Shown piece by piece: positions 26,089 through 35,878 of a DNA stretch of 64,000 nt. The notes beneath the pieces were generated by a model, which was given only the letters and a program-made list of their open reading frames with translations, was not told where the DNA came from and made no database searches. Both the position numbers and the translations under genes were made by a program. This stretch comes from Fibrobacter succinogenes (GTDB lineage Bacteria; Fibrobacterota; Fibrobacteria; Fibrobacterales; Fibrobacteraceae), in NCBI GenBank assembly GCA_902761355.1, contig CACWJY010000031.1, positions 1-64,000 of the forward strand, given 5' to 3'. How positions within the stretch are numbered: the first letter of the stretch is position 1; every line of letters starts with the position of its first letter.

Positions 26089-29000
26089 ATGAGCAATTTG
26101 AAGAACGATTTATGGGTCGGCGTGGACGTTGGTTCCACCACCGTGAAGATTGCGGTCGTCGATCCAGAGACCAACAAGCTTTTGCATTACACTTACCAGC
26201 GCCACAACGCCATGCAGGCACAGAAGGTTTTCGAAGTGCTGCGCGAGGCGCATGGACTTTTCCCCGATAAGAATTTCAGGGTCGCTTTCTGCGGTAGCGG
26301 CGGTCAGCCGTTTGCCGAAGCCACTCACGCCTTCTTTGTACAAGAAGTAGTGGCAAATGCCCTTGCTGTACGTGCAACTTACCCGGAATCCAGGGTCGCC
26401 ATCGAACTCGGCGGACAAGATGCAAAGGTGGTGTTCTTCGAAAAAGACAAGACCACCGGCAAACTCATTGCCTCTGACATGCGTATGAACGGCGTGTGCG
26501 CCGGCGGTACGGGTGCATTTATCGACCAGGTGGCCGAACTTTTGCGCATCAAGACCGAAGCCTTCGAAGGCTTTGCCAAGCGCGGTCAGAAGGTCTACGA
26601 AATTTCGGGCCGTTGCGGCGTGTTCGCCAAGACCGACATCCAGCCAATGCTGAACAACGGTATCGCCAAGGAAGACATCGCCCTTTCCAGCTTCCATGCT
26701 ATTGCCAAGCAGACCATCGGTGGCCTTGCTCAGGGTATGGAAATCAAGCCGCCTGTGATTTTCGAAGGTGGCCCGCTGACCTTCAACCCGACTCTCGTGC
26801 GTGCGTTCAAGGAACGTTTGGGTATTAATGACGAGCAGGCTATTGTGCCGGAACATTCCGAAGTGCTTGTGGCCATGGGTGCAGCCCTTTCCTTGGGTTC
26901 CATGTTCGCCGACCAGGAATGCTTCTACCGCAAGGATGGCTCTCTCGACGCCCTCATCCACTTTAACGAAACCCGCCAGGCCGAAAACAAGGCCAAGGCC
27001 GCTGCCGACTTGTTCTTCAAGAACGAAGCCGAATACAAGATGTTCCTCGAAGAACACAAGATGGCCGGCAACCACTACCCGCAGCCCGTATCGGGCACCA
27101 CGCTCAACGTGTATCTGGGTATCGACGCGGGCTCTACCACCACGAAGTTCGTGCTCATGGACGAGAATGAAAACGTGGTGGACGGTTTCTACGCAAGCAA
27201 CAACGGCGAACCGCTGCAGGTGCTCAAGAACGCCCTCAACGAACTTTCAGACCGTTACGAAGAATACGGTTGCAAGCTCAACATCTTGGGCGTAGGTACT
27301 ACCGGCTATGGTGAACAGCTATTTGCAAAAGCCGTACATGCTGACTTCCATACGGTGGAAACGGTCGCTCACGCCAACGCCGCCCAGAAGATTTGCCCTG
27401 ACGTAAGCTTTATCCTTGACATCGGTGGCCAGGACATGAAGGCCATCTCTGTGCAGGACGGCGTGGTGACGGGTATCATTCTGAACGAAGCCTGCTCTTC
27501 CGGTTGCGGTTCGTTTATCGAAACTTATGCACGCTCGCTCGGCATCCCGATGGAAAAGATTGCGGAACTTGCCTTCAACGCAAAGAGCCCCTCTCAGCTG
27601 GGTTCCCGTTGCACGGTGTTCATGAACAGCTCCATCATCACCGAACAGCGCGACGGCAAGCAGCCCGAAGACATTATCGCCGGTATCTGCCGCTCCATCA
27701 TCAACAACGTGTTTACGAAGGTGATTCGTATCCGCAACCTGAACACCCTCGGCAAGAAAGTCGTGGTGCAGGGCGGCACGTTCAAGAACAACGCTGTTCT
27801 CCGCGCCTTCGAACAATACACCGGCCTCAAGCCTATCCGTCCGGAACGTCCGGGCGAAATGGGCGCTATCGGTATTGCCCTCCTTACCAAGAAGTTCATG
27901 GAAGAAAAGCGCAAGACCGAACCGGAACTCAAGACCAAGTTTATCGGTCTTGATGCCATGAAGACCTTCAGCTGGCACAACCAGCCGGGTCAGCTCTGCC
28001 AGTACTGCACCAACCATTGCTCTCGTACCATCGTGACCTTTAGCGACGGCCAGAGTTTTGTGACCGGTAACCGCTGCGAACGCGGCGAAGTCACTGCCGA
28101 CCCGAACGATCCGAAGACCAAGGCTCTCATTGCCGAAATCAACAAGAAGATGCAGTCCGTGCCTGACATGATCAAACGCACGAACCAGCTTTTGGTCAAG
28201 GACTACGCTCCGGCCAAACTCGTTGAAAACAACGGCAAGACCATCGGTATTCCGCGCGCTCTCGAATTCTGGGCATCGCTCCCCTACTGGAAGGCTTTCT
28301 TTACAAGCCTTGGCTACACCGTCGTGGTAAGCCGCCAGAGTGACTACAAAATGTTCGAAGCCGGCCTCCATAGCGTGCCGTCCGACACGGTTTGCTTCCC
28401 CGCGAAGCTCGTGCACGGCCACGTGCTCAGCCTCATTGAAAAGAAGGTCGACCGCATCTTCTTCCCGATGATGGTTGCCGTTCCGAGTGACCATACCAAG
28501 TTCACGGCAACATCCGTTTGCCCGGTGGTACAGGCTTACCCGAACGTGTGCAAGAACACCGACGAGCCCGAAAAGAGTTACGGCATTCCGATGGACCAGC
28601 CGATTTTCCACTGGTTCAATGCCAAGCTCCGTCGAAGCCAGACCATTGACTGGTTCCACGAACACTGGAAGCTCGACAAGAAGCTTTTGGACAAGGCTGT
28701 GACCGAAGGTGAAAAGGCTCTCAACAGCTACCGCACCACGCTCCTTGAAGAAGGCCAGAAAATTTTGGACGATGTACGCGCAAAGAACTCTTTTGCCGTG
28801 GTGATTGCAGGCCGCCCGTACCATGCGGACACGCTCATCAACCACAACATCGCAAGCCACTTTACTGCCATGGGCATTCCGGTGCTTACCACCGAATCTC
28901 TCCCGGGCGTTTACGACCAGGATGTGCCGAGTCACACCCGTATCGAAATCAAGAACACCTTCCACTTGCGCATGATTGGTGCCACAATGATTGCGGCGAA

Positions 29001-30522
29001 GGACCCCAACATCGAACTAGCCCAGATCGTAAGCTTCGGTTGCGGACACGACTCGATTTTGACCGACGAAATGATGCGCATGCTGCACCTTGATTCCAAC
29101 AAGGAAATGCTCATGCTCAAGCTCGACGAAGGCGATGCCCGCGGCCCCGTGGGTATCCGTATCAAGAGCTTTATCGAAACCGTGAAGGCCCGCCGTGCAG
29201 CCAACCTTCCCGACAAGCCGGAAAGCAACGAACCGCTGTTCCACACGCCGTTTGTGGCCGAAGACAAGACCCGCCGCCGCATTTTGACGCCAAACCTCTC
29301 GCCCGCCTTCTCCGTACTCGCGAGCGAATACATGAAGCGCGAAGGATTCATCGCCGAATACCTGCCGGTCGCCGACAAGAAGGCAATCGAACTCGGCAAG
29401 AAGTACGTGCATAACGACATCTGCTTCCCCTGCCAGGTGAACATTGGCGAAGCCCTTAAGTGGCTTGTGGAACACCCCGAAGTCCCGCAGAACCAAGTTT
29501 CCATGTGCCTTGCCAAGAACTGCGAAAACTGCCGCGCCGTGCAGTACGCCGTGCTTGCCCGTAAGGCTTTGGACGAAGCAGGCTTCAAGGATGTCACCAT
29601 CATTACGACCGGTGTCGACTACAAGGGCATGCACCCGGGCTTCCAGCTGGGTCTCGACTTTAGACTCCACATGCTGTGGGGCCTCGTGACCATGGACGCC
29701 ATCGAAATCATGTATCGTGCAGTCCGCCCGTACGAAGTACACGAAGGCGACACCCAGAAGGTTTACAACGAATGGATGCCGAAGGTGATCGGCGTTGCAG
29801 GCCACCTCTCCACCACACAGCTTGTACGCCCCTCCAAGCTCATCGAAGTGTTCGAACAGTGCATCGAAGCATTCAATGGTATCGAAATCACCGAAGAACG
29901 CAAGAAGGGAATCCGCAAGCCGCGCGTTGCCGTGCTCGGTGAAATTCTCATGAACTACCACCCGAGCGCCAACGGATTCGTCGAAGATTACCTGATGAAA
30001 AACGGCATGGAAGTCTACTTGCCGGGTATGACGGACTTCTTCCGCGTCGACGAAGTTGTTCGTGCCGAAAAAATCAAGCGCGGATTCTCTGCGAACCCGA
30101 TGATGGACCGCCTCGAAGGCGGCGTCACCGCCAGGGTCTATACGCACGCCGTAGAAACCGCCCGCAAGTCCATGCAGAAATTCAAGCTGTACGAACACCA
30201 TGCGGACTGCGTTGAACTCAAGGACTATGTTTCCGACATCATCGACCCGACCTATAACACTGGCGAAGGTTGGTTGATTCCGGGCGAAATCCTGTACAAC
30301 TCGCAGCATGGTATCAACAGCTACATCATTCTGCAGCCGTTCGCCTGCCTTGCAAACCATATCTCTGGCCGTGGCCTTACCAAGGCCGTCAAGGAACGCT
30401 GCCCCCACGTGCAGATTCTTTCCCTCGACTACGACCCGGATACAAGTTTTGCAAACATCGAAAACCGTCTGCAGATGCTCATCATCAATGCACGTGAACT
30501 AGAAAAAGCAAATCAAGCCTAA
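26089..30522 (+). CDS. Fused acyl-CoA dehydratase activase/2-hydroxyglutaryl-CoA dehydratase-like protein
   Basis: 1477 residues. Two ASKHA ATPase activase domains: the first (about 5-275) with VDVGSTTVKIAV, GGQDAKV and NGVCAGGTGAFID; the second (about 340-600) with GIDAGSTTTKFVL, GGQDMKA and ACSSGCGSFIE. Next come a Cys-rich segment (CQYCTNHCSRT), a DUF2229 region, and a C-terminal HgdB-like part with CFPCQVNIGEALKW and CLAKNCENCRAVQY. Activases of this type inject an electron, with ATP hydrolysis, into a [4Fe-4S] dehydratase. Such very large fusions are known but their substrate is unclear. TATCTT lies 10 bases before ATG with no Shine-Dalgarno. The ABC-F gene follows after 17 bases. Confidence 0.88.
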   Translation: MSNLKNDLWVGVDVGSTTVKIAVVDPETNKLLHYTYQRHNAMQAQKVFEVLREAHGLFPDKNFRVAFCGSGGQPFAEATHAFFVQEVVANALAVRATYPESRVAIELGGQDAKVVFFEKDKTTGKLIASDMRMNGVCAGGTGAFIDQVAELLRIKTEAFEGFAKRGQKVYEISGRCGVFAKTDIQPMLNNGIAKEDIALSSFHAIAKQTIGGLAQGMEIKPPVIFEGGPLTFNPTLVRAFKERLGINDEQAIVPEHSEVLVAMGAALSLGSMFADQECFYRKDGSLDALIHFNETRQAENKAKAAADLFFKNEAEYKMFLEEHKMAGNHYPQPVSGTTLNVYLGIDAGSTTTKFVLMDENENVVDGFYASNNGEPLQVLKNALNELSDRYEEYGCKLNILGVGTTGYGEQLFAKAVHADFHTVETVAHANAAQKICPDVSFILDIGGQDMKAISVQDGVVTGIILNEACSSGCGSFIETYARSLGIPMEKIAELAFNAKSPSQLGSRCTVFMNSSIITEQRDGKQPEDIIAGICRSIINNVFTKVIRIRNLNTLGKKVVVQGGTFKNNAVLRAFEQYTGLKPIRPERPGEMGAIGIALLTKKFMEEKRKTEPELKTKFIGLDAMKTFSWHNQPGQLCQYCTNHCSRTIVTFSDGQSFVTGNRCERGEVTADPNDPKTKALIAEINKKMQSVPDMIKRTNQLLVKDYAPAKLVENNGKTIGIPRALEFWASLPYWKAFFTSLGYTVVVSRQSDYKMFEAGLHSVPSDTVCFPAKLVHGHVLSLIEKKVDRIFFPMMVAVPSDHTKFTATSVCPVVQAYPNVCKNTDEPEKSYGIPMDQPIFHWFNAKLRRSQTIDWFHEHWKLDKKLLDKAVTEGEKALNSYRTTLLEEGQKILDDVRAKNSFAVVIAGRPYHADTLINHNIASHFTAMGIPVLTTESLPGVYDQDVPSHTRIEIKNTFHLRMIGATMIAAKDPNIELAQIVSFGCGHDSILTDEMMRMLHLDSNKEMLMLKLDEGDARGPVGIRIKSFIETVKARRAANLPDKPESNEPLFHTPFVAEDKTRRRILTPNLSPAFSVLASEYMKREGFIAEYLPVADKKAIELGKKYVHNDICFPCQVNIGEALKWLVEHPEVPQNQVSMCLAKNCENCRAVQYAVLARKALDEAGFKDVTIITTGVDYKGMHPGFQLGLDFRLHMLWGLVTMDAIEIMYRAVRPYEVHEGDTQKVYNEWMPKVIGVAGHLSTTQLVRPSKLIEVFEQCIEAFNGIEITEERKKGIRKPRVAVLGEILMNYHPSANGFVEDYLMKNGMEVYLPGMTDFFRVDEVVRAEKIKRGFSANPMMDRLEGGVTARVYTHAVETARKSMQKFKLYEHHADCVELKDYVSDIIDPTYNTGEGWLIPGEILYNSQHGINSYIILQPFACLANHISGRGLTKAVKERCPHVQILSLDYDPDTSFANIENRLQMLIINARELEKANQA

Positions 30523-30539
30523 CCCCAATTAAGTAATAC

Positions 30540-32132
30540 ATGCTCAACGTTTCTAATGTCAGTCTTCAATACGGTAGCCGCGTTCTCTTCAAAGAAGTGA
30601 ACCTTTCCTTCAAGCGCGGCAACTGCTACGGAGTCATCGGTGCGAACGGCGCCGGAAAGTCCACGTTCCTGAAAATCCTTTCGGGCGAACTCGAACCCAA
30701 CACCGGTGAAGTCACCAAGGATCCGGGCGAACGCATCGCCGTCCTCAAGCAGGACCATTTCGCCTACGAACAGAACACCGTTCTCGAAACCGTCATGATG
30801 GGCTTCCCCGAACTCTACGAGCTGGGCAAGAAGCGCGACGAACTCTATGCGCTCCCTGAAATGACCGAAGAACAGGGCATGCAGGCCATGGAAATCGAGA
30901 CCCGCTTCGGCGAAATCGGTGGTTACGAAGCCGACTCCAACGCAGCCGTGCTTCTGAAGGGCCTCGGCATTCCCGAAGAATTCCACTACAGCCTCATGGC
31001 AGACTTGGACGCCGGCCTCAAGGTGCGCGTGCTCCTCGCCCAGGCACTGTTCGGCAACCCGGACATTCTGCTGCTCGACGAACCGACGAACCACTTGGAT
31101 TTGGAAACCGTCGGCTGGCTCGAAGATTACTTGGAACGCTTCGAAAACATCGTGATTGTAGTGAGCCATGACCGTCACTTCTTGAACGCCGTCTGTACGC
31201 ACACTTGCGATATCGACTACGGCAAGATTAACATTTACGGTGGTAACTATGAATTCTGGTATGCAGCTAGCCAGCTCGCCCAGAAGCAGCGCAAGGACCA
31301 GAACCGCCGCGCCGAAGAAAAGATTGAAGAATTGAAGGCGTTCATCCGTCGCTTCGCTTCGAACGCCGCTAAGGCCAAGCAGGCCACTAGCCGTAAGAAG
31401 CTTTTGGACAAGATGACCGTCGAAGAAATGCCAGCCTCTAGCCGTAAGTTCCCGTGGGTCAACTTCAAGATGGACCGCGAACCGGGCAAGATCGTGCTCG
31501 AAGTCAAGAATGCCACCATTGACGGCGGTGACGGCATCATTTGCAAGGGACTCGACTTTAGCCTGAACAGCGGCGACAAGGTGGCCCTCGTCGGTGAATA
31601 CGACACCCTCAAGACCGCATTCTTCCAGCTCATTGCCGAAGAAACCAAGTGCCCGGAAGGTGTGCTCAAGTGGGGCAACACCATCAGCTACAGCTACTTC
31701 CCCAAAAACAACGACGCCTACTTCGGCTGCGACCTCTCCCTGGTGGATTGGCTGCGCCAGTACAGCAAGGAACAGGACGAAACGTTCATCCGCGGATTCC
31801 TCGGCCGTATGCTCTTTACCGGCGAAGAAGCCCTCAAGAGCGCAAACGTGCTTAGCGGTGGTGAAAAAGTGCGTTGCATGCTCTCTAAGATGATGCTTGC
31901 AAATGCCAACTGCCTGCTCCTCGACGAACCGACCGCTCACCTCGACTTGGAAGCCATCACGGCCCTCAACAACGGCCTCACCGCTTTCCAGGGCCCGATT
32001 ATCTTCTGCTCCCAGGACCACGAATTCGTACAGACGATTGCCAATCGCGTGCTCGAACTGACTCCGAACGGCGTCATCGACCGCAGCATCACCTTCGACG
32101 AATGGCTCGAAACCAAGAAGAAAAAGAAATAA
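30540..32132 (+). CDS. ABC-F ATPase, YbiT-like
   Basis: 530 residues, two nucleotide-binding domains, no membrane segments: a ribosome-associated translation factor family. NBD1: Walker A GANGAGKS, degenerate signature AGLKVRVLLAQALF (as in E. coli YbiT) and DEPTNHLD. The linker (about 240-320) includes the YbiT-like ANAAKAKQATSRKKLLDK. NBD2 keeps LSGGEKVR and DEPTAHLD, but its Walker A reads VGEYDTLKTAF, losing the Gly before Lys, and the H-loop His is Gln (FCSQDHEF). So only NBD1 seems fully competent for ATP. Poly-Lys C terminus. A hairpin of the repeat family follows immediately. Confidence 0.9.
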   Translation: MLNVSNVSLQYGSRVLFKEVNLSFKRGNCYGVIGANGAGKSTFLKILSGELEPNTGEVTKDPGERIAVLKQDHFAYEQNTVLETVMMGFPELYELGKKRDELYALPEMTEEQGMQAMEIETRFGEIGGYEADSNAAVLLKGLGIPEEFHYSLMADLDAGLKVRVLLAQALFGNPDILLLDEPTNHLDLETVGWLEDYLERFENIVIVVSHDRHFLNAVCTHTCDIDYGKINIYGGNYEFWYAASQLAQKQRKDQNRRAEEKIEELKAFIRRFASNAAKAKQATSRKKLLDKMTVEEMPASSRKFPWVNFKMDREPGKIVLEVKNATIDGGDGIICKGLDFSLNSGDKVALVGEYDTLKTAFFQLIAEETKCPEGVLKWGNTISYSYFPKNNDAYFGCDLSLVDWLRQYSKEQDETFIRGFLGRMLFTGEEALKSANVLSGGEKVRCMLSKMMLANANCLLLDEPTAHLDLEAITALNNGLTAFQGPIIFCSQDHEFVQTIANRVLELTPNGVIDRSITFDEWLETKKKKK

Positions 32133-32134
32133 TA

Positions 32135-32304
32135 TAAAAGGGGGAAGTCTCCCCCTCGCTTCATAAAAAAGACTTAAAAGACGAAAGATTTGTTCTTTCG
32201 TCTTTTTTATTGCGCGACCCTCTCGAGCGGGGGGCTCCCCCACCCTGGTGGCCATGCGCACTAAAGAGCTTCGCTCTAAGTGCTGTCCGCCCGCAACGCC
32301 CCCT
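32135..32304 (-). repeat. Dispersed repeat, copy B
   Basis: On the minus strand: AGGGGGCG (32304-32297), GAGAGGGTCGCG (32224-32213) and AAGCGAGGGGGA-gact-TCCCCCTTTTA (32161-32135), the same order as copy A. Extra hairpins inside are GCACT...AGTGC (32258-32283) and the terminator at 32176-32208. It also contains GGTGGCCATGC (32247-32257). The element provides the last codons of the GH74 gene. Confidence 0.65.
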
Positions 32305-35187
32305 ATTTAAACGAGGAACGCGGTTTGCAAACAGGACCTTCTTGCCGTTATCGACTCGAACAAAATAGCTGCCCTTGGCGCGCACCAATTCGCGCAGCGG
32401 AACCGAGGCTGAACTGCCGTAATAGCGGCTAGAGATCTTCTTGCCCTTCATGTCGAAAACGCTCACGCGTGCAACAGTTGCATTCAAATGCAGTTCTAGG
32501 TTACCATTCGCATAAGTTACCGAGGCCGCAGCAATCACCTTTGCAGACGGAACAATCTTCGTGTTTCCATCGGAGCTCGAAGTTCCCATGTTCCAGTTGC
32601 TCGGCACGCGGGCTGCAATACCGCGGCCAGCCGTACTCATGTACACCACGCCGTAGGTATTCATGTCGCCCATCACGAATTCGCCGTTTGCAAGGCCGCC
32701 ATATTCGTGACCGTCGTCATTCACGCGAGTCCAGGTTTTACCCTTGTCGTCGGAGCCGAACACGCCCGTCACCTTACCGACTGTTGCGAACACGTAAATC
32801 GCCGGATAGCCGCCCTTTTCCTTGGGAGCGCCAAAGCCCACCGCTTCGCAATAGCCGACACCTTCGACAGCAGCCCAAGTGGCACCGCCATCGGTCGAAT
32901 GTAACAGCTTTCCGCTTACCGCCAAACCAGTTGACGGGTCTTGAACCGCAACAGGCAACCACAAGTCTCCTTCATACCCCGGAATGGCACGGAACTTCTT
33001 GAACGCGCTTTCGCCCGGCGTACTGACAGCCTTGAAGCTTGCGCCCGCATCGGAACTCTTGTAGAACTTGCCATCCGCCTTGGTGTAGGCGTAGAACACG
33101 TTGTCGTTTTCAGGGTCGCCCACCACATACGCGGTGTTATCGATTCCCGAAACCTTTTCCCAAGTCGTGCCGTTGTAATTGCGATAGACATCGGTCGTTC
33201 CTTCCATCGGAACCCAGATAGTGTAAGTACCTTTTGCCGAAAGAGCCACAGTACCCTTGGCTGCGTTCTTGTCAGGTCCTGTATAAGTTTCCACCGTCCA
33301 AGTCTTACCCGAGTCAAGGGAATACTGCACCGGAGCAATGGGTATGTCATTGTACAGGCCTTCGTAGGCGCGCTTGTCTGCCACCTTGGCCAATTTGCCA
33401 CTCTTGGGAGCATAAGCAAGGCCCTGCGTCGTACCCAACGATACATAATCGCCGCCAACATTCGTCTTGTGCCTGAATGCCGGATATTTTGCGATGTCAT
33501 CGTGACGGAATCCGTCGTAGTCGCCGATGATCGAAATCATGGGGCCACCCGGAATGCTCACCACTTCGAAAGGCACCGTTTCTTCGACACCATGCGCCGA
33601 GAAATGCCACACCTGGTTCATGGTGAGTTGCGGTTCTTCCCAGGAATTTTCGGATTCCTTGTACACATAGTCGCTCAAGTTATCGCAGCGGAAAATACCG
33701 TTACCCGAAGTCACAAAGACGCGGTTGTTGTCGAACGGATCCATGGCAACGCTACCGGACCAGTGAATAGAACCGTTATGCATCCAGCCAATTCCATTGG
33801 CATCCATCTGCTGGGTAGTCGGATAAACGCCACCTTCCATCCAGTAATACTTGAAGCTTGCAATCCAGGTTTTGCCGCCATCGGTCGTGTGGTAAATGTT
33901 AGTACCCCACTGGTCGCTCCACTTGCCGCTGGTGTCGCTCGTGGCCGTGTACCAGAACTGCGGTCCGCGATAGCCTTCAGTGGTCACCACCATTTCATTT
34001 GCATTTTTCGGATTGATGGCAATGCCACCATAAGGAGCAATGTAGGGGTAATATTCTTCGCAAGTCTTGCCGGTGCCGCCTGCGGCTTCGCAGTCGACCA
34101 TACCTTTCACGTCCACTTTGTCGTACTTGGCGTCACCGCCTTCGTCCAGGAAGTTTTCCGGAGAAACGTCGGACCAAGTCGCCGACGCCACATCAAGTTG
34201 CAGCACCGCGCCGCGACCGAAGCCATCGTAAATCATGCCCCAGCCTTCATCCCACATCATGGAATGCGGCCCGGCCCCGTCGGCAAACGTCACCGTCATC
34301 GTCTTACCGTCACCCGAAATCACCGCACGCTGCGGCATCAGGCGCACAATGCTCCCGCCGGCCGTGCTGCGCAATGAATCCGGAATCGGGAGCGCCTTCC
34401 AGCTTGCACCGCCGTCGGTCGAGGTGAACACGTTTTCGAACGTGCCCTTGGCCGTCGTCCCTTCGCGCAAAAATCCGGCGTAAAGCACCTTGGAGCTGCC
34501 CGGAGCGAACTGCACAAAGCTGAATCCCGAACCATTCCAGGTCGTATCGCTCCCGGCTGCAGTCGTCCACGCATCCACATGGCTCCAGCTCGTTCCGTTA
34601 TCTGTCGATTTCCAGAGACCCTTGTTCTTGGAGCCATAGAACATAATCTTGGAATCGTTCGGGTCGACCGCCAAGGCTTCGCCATTTCCGCGGCCCATGC
34701 CGTTGCCGTGTGCACCGAAGCGCGCCACCTTGGTGCCCTTGGTCCCGTCTTCGTCCCAGGTGTAAATTACTTCCCAGGATTCACCCTTGTCACTACTGCG
34801 GAGAAACGCCGTACGGCCGCTGTTCCAGTAACTGGTTCCCGCCACCATATAAACGACGCCCAATTCCTGCGGGTCAACGGCAATGGCCTCGATTCCCAAA
34901 AGGCCGCGCTCGGAAACATCGACCCAGTCCATCATCGATTCCCAGCGGGCCGTCGATTCATTCCAGCGGTACGCGCCGCCTACGTCGGTACGGGCGTAGA
35001 ACAGCCCCTTGTCTACCGGAGAGGCTATCACGGCGGAGACGAATCCGCCACCGCCCATGCTCACGTTGCTCCAGCTAAAATCTGCCGCCTTTTCCCCAGC
35101 CTTTTCGGCTGCATAAGCGGTTGTCGCCTGCATGCCGATTATAGCGGCCAAGCTAAGTCCAAAAGCACCAAACAATCCTTTTTTCAT
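32161..35187 (-). CDS. GH74 xyloglucanase, C terminus running into a repeat
   Basis: 1008 residues with a signal peptide (MKKGLFGAFGLSLAAIIGMQATTAYA). Two seven-bladed propellers of BNR-type units (SSDKGESWE, STDNGTSWS, STDGGKTWI). Likely catalytic Asp residues are in FYARTDVGGAYRW and IGDYDGFRHD, matching the base and acid of known GH74 enzymes. Cleaves the beta-1,4-glucan backbone of xyloglucan outside the cell. A sorting-like tail (VSVFDMKGKKISS...GSYFVRVDNGKKVLFANRV) would normally end the protein, yet the frame continues some 50 codons through repeat copy B and an intrinsic terminator. A second GH74 is at 51794. Confidence 0.9.
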   Translation of the reverse strand: MKKGLFGAFGLSLAAIIGMQATTAYAAEKAGEKAADFSWSNVSMGGGGFVSAVIASPVDKGLFYARTDVGGAYRWNESTARWESMMDWVDVSERGLLGIEAIAVDPQELGVVYMVAGTSYWNSGRTAFLRSSDKGESWEVIYTWDEDGTKGTKVARFGAHGNGMGRGNGEALAVDPNDSKIMFYGSKNKGLWKSTDNGTSWSHVDAWTTAAGSDTTWNGSGFSFVQFAPGSSKVLYAGFLREGTTAKGTFENVFTSTDGGASWKALPIPDSLRSTAGGSIVRLMPQRAVISGDGKTMTVTFADGAGPHSMMWDEGWGMIYDGFGRGAVLQLDVASATWSDVSPENFLDEGGDAKYDKVDVKGMVDCEAAGGTGKTCEEYYPYIAPYGGIAINPKNANEMVVTTEGYRGPQFWYTATSDTSGKWSDQWGTNIYHTTDGGKTWIASFKYYWMEGGVYPTTQQMDANGIGWMHNGSIHWSGSVAMDPFDNNRVFVTSGNGIFRCDNLSDYVYKESENSWEEPQLTMNQVWHFSAHGVEETVPFEVVSIPGGPMISIIGDYDGFRHDDIAKYPAFRHKTNVGGDYVSLGTTQGLAYAPKSGKLAKVADKRAYEGLYNDIPIAPVQYSLDSGKTWTVETYTGPDKNAAKGTVALSAKGTYTIWVPMEGTTDVYRNYNGTTWEKVSGIDNTAYVVGDPENDNVFYAYTKADGKFYKSSDAGASFKAVSTPGESAFKKFRAIPGYEGDLWLPVAVQDPSTGLAVSGKLLHSTDGGATWAAVEGVGYCEAVGFGAPKEKGGYPAIYVFATVGKVTGVFGSDDKGKTWTRVNDDGHEYGGLANGEFVMGDMNTYGVVYMSTAGRGIAARVPSNWNMGTSSSDGNTKIVPSAKVIAAASVTYANGNLELHLNATVARVSVFDMKGKKISSRYYGSSASVPLRELVRAKGSYFVRVDNGKKVLFANRVPRLNRGRCGRTALRAKLFSAHGHQGGGAPRSRGSRNKKDERTNLSSFKSFL
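32176..32208. terminator. Strong terminator hairpin inside the GH74 reading frame
   Basis: AAAAGACGAAAGA (32176-32188) pairs over 13 bases with TCTTTCGTCTTTT (32194-32206), with A and T runs at both sides, so it can act in both directions: for ABC-F (plus) and GH74 (minus). Confidence 0.85.
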
Positions 35188-35398
35188 AAATTCATCCCTA
35201 AACAACCATGGACAACAGGCCCATGCATCCAATTCAAAAATATATTTCAATGGTAAAAAACGAAGCAAAAAAGCATTTTGCTGCAAAAAAAATGTTTTGA
35301 AAGTATCAACACATGGTCCTTTTTATGAGTCTTGGCTCCTAAAATGTTCTTTTTTTTAGATTGGGATGCCGTTTTAGTGCAGAACCAGAAGACTTTTC

Positions 35399-35406
35399 TA
35401 CATTTG
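35399..35406 (+). promoter_or_regulatory. TACATTTG element directly upstream of greB
   Basis: Its hexamer TACATT ends six bases before the ATG at 35411. No Shine-Dalgarno is present (GTTGC precedes ATG), consistent with a leaderless transcript. Confidence 0.45.
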
Positions 35407-35410
35407 TTGC

Positions 35411-35878
35411 ATGAAACATTTGATTTCTAAAGAAGGCTTCGAGAAATTCAAGGCGGAATGGGAACACCTAAAATATGTGGAACGTCCCGCCATGATTAAC
35501 CAGGTGCAAGCTGCGGCCGCAGAGGGTGACCGTAGCGAAAATGCGGCATATACTTATGGTCGTATGCGAGTCCGTGAAATAGATCGACGACTTCGTGAAC
35601 TCGACCGCATCTTGGACGGAGCCCAGGTCGTTGAATCCCAGGCATCTGATGACGGGACCATTCGCTTTGGCGCGACCGTCAAGATGAAGGATATCAAGAC
35701 CAAGCGGGAGCGTTCTTACAGTATTGTAGGCGAAAAAGAAATTGACCCGTTGCAGGGCCGCATCAGCATGAAATCCCCCGTAGGAGAAGCCCTTATGGGC
35801 AAAAAGCAAGGCGACCAAGTACAAGTACAGGCCCCCAAAGGTCTGATTACATACGAGATTGTTGAGGTAAGCTACTAG
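35411..35878 (+). CDS. greB: Transcription elongation factor GreA/GreB family
   Basis: 155 residues. The N-terminal coiled coil carries the acidic tip in EGDRSENAAYTYGRMRVREIDRRLREL, which is the GreB-type version of the motif; the C-terminal FKBP-like domain has SPVGEALMGKKQGDQVQVQAPKG. It rescues backtracked RNA polymerase by stimulating transcript cleavage. Its stop overlaps the GTG start of the TatD-like gene by one base. Confidence 0.9.
   Translation: MKHLISKEGFEKFKAEWEHLKYVERPAMINQVQAAAAEGDRSENAAYTYGRMRVREIDRRLRELDRILDGAQVVESQASDDGTIRFGATVKMKDIKTKRERSYSIVGEKEIDPLQGRISMKSPVGEALMGKKQGDQVQVQAPKGLITYEIVEVSY

Noticed and set aside
27319..28965. 548-codon open frame antisense to the activase gene
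   Set aside because: Shadow frame; the plus-strand protein is strongly conserved here.
30519..32261. 580-codon open frame antisense to the ABC-F gene
   Set aside because: Shadow of a gene with clear ABC motifs on the plus strand; no independent start signals or motifs.
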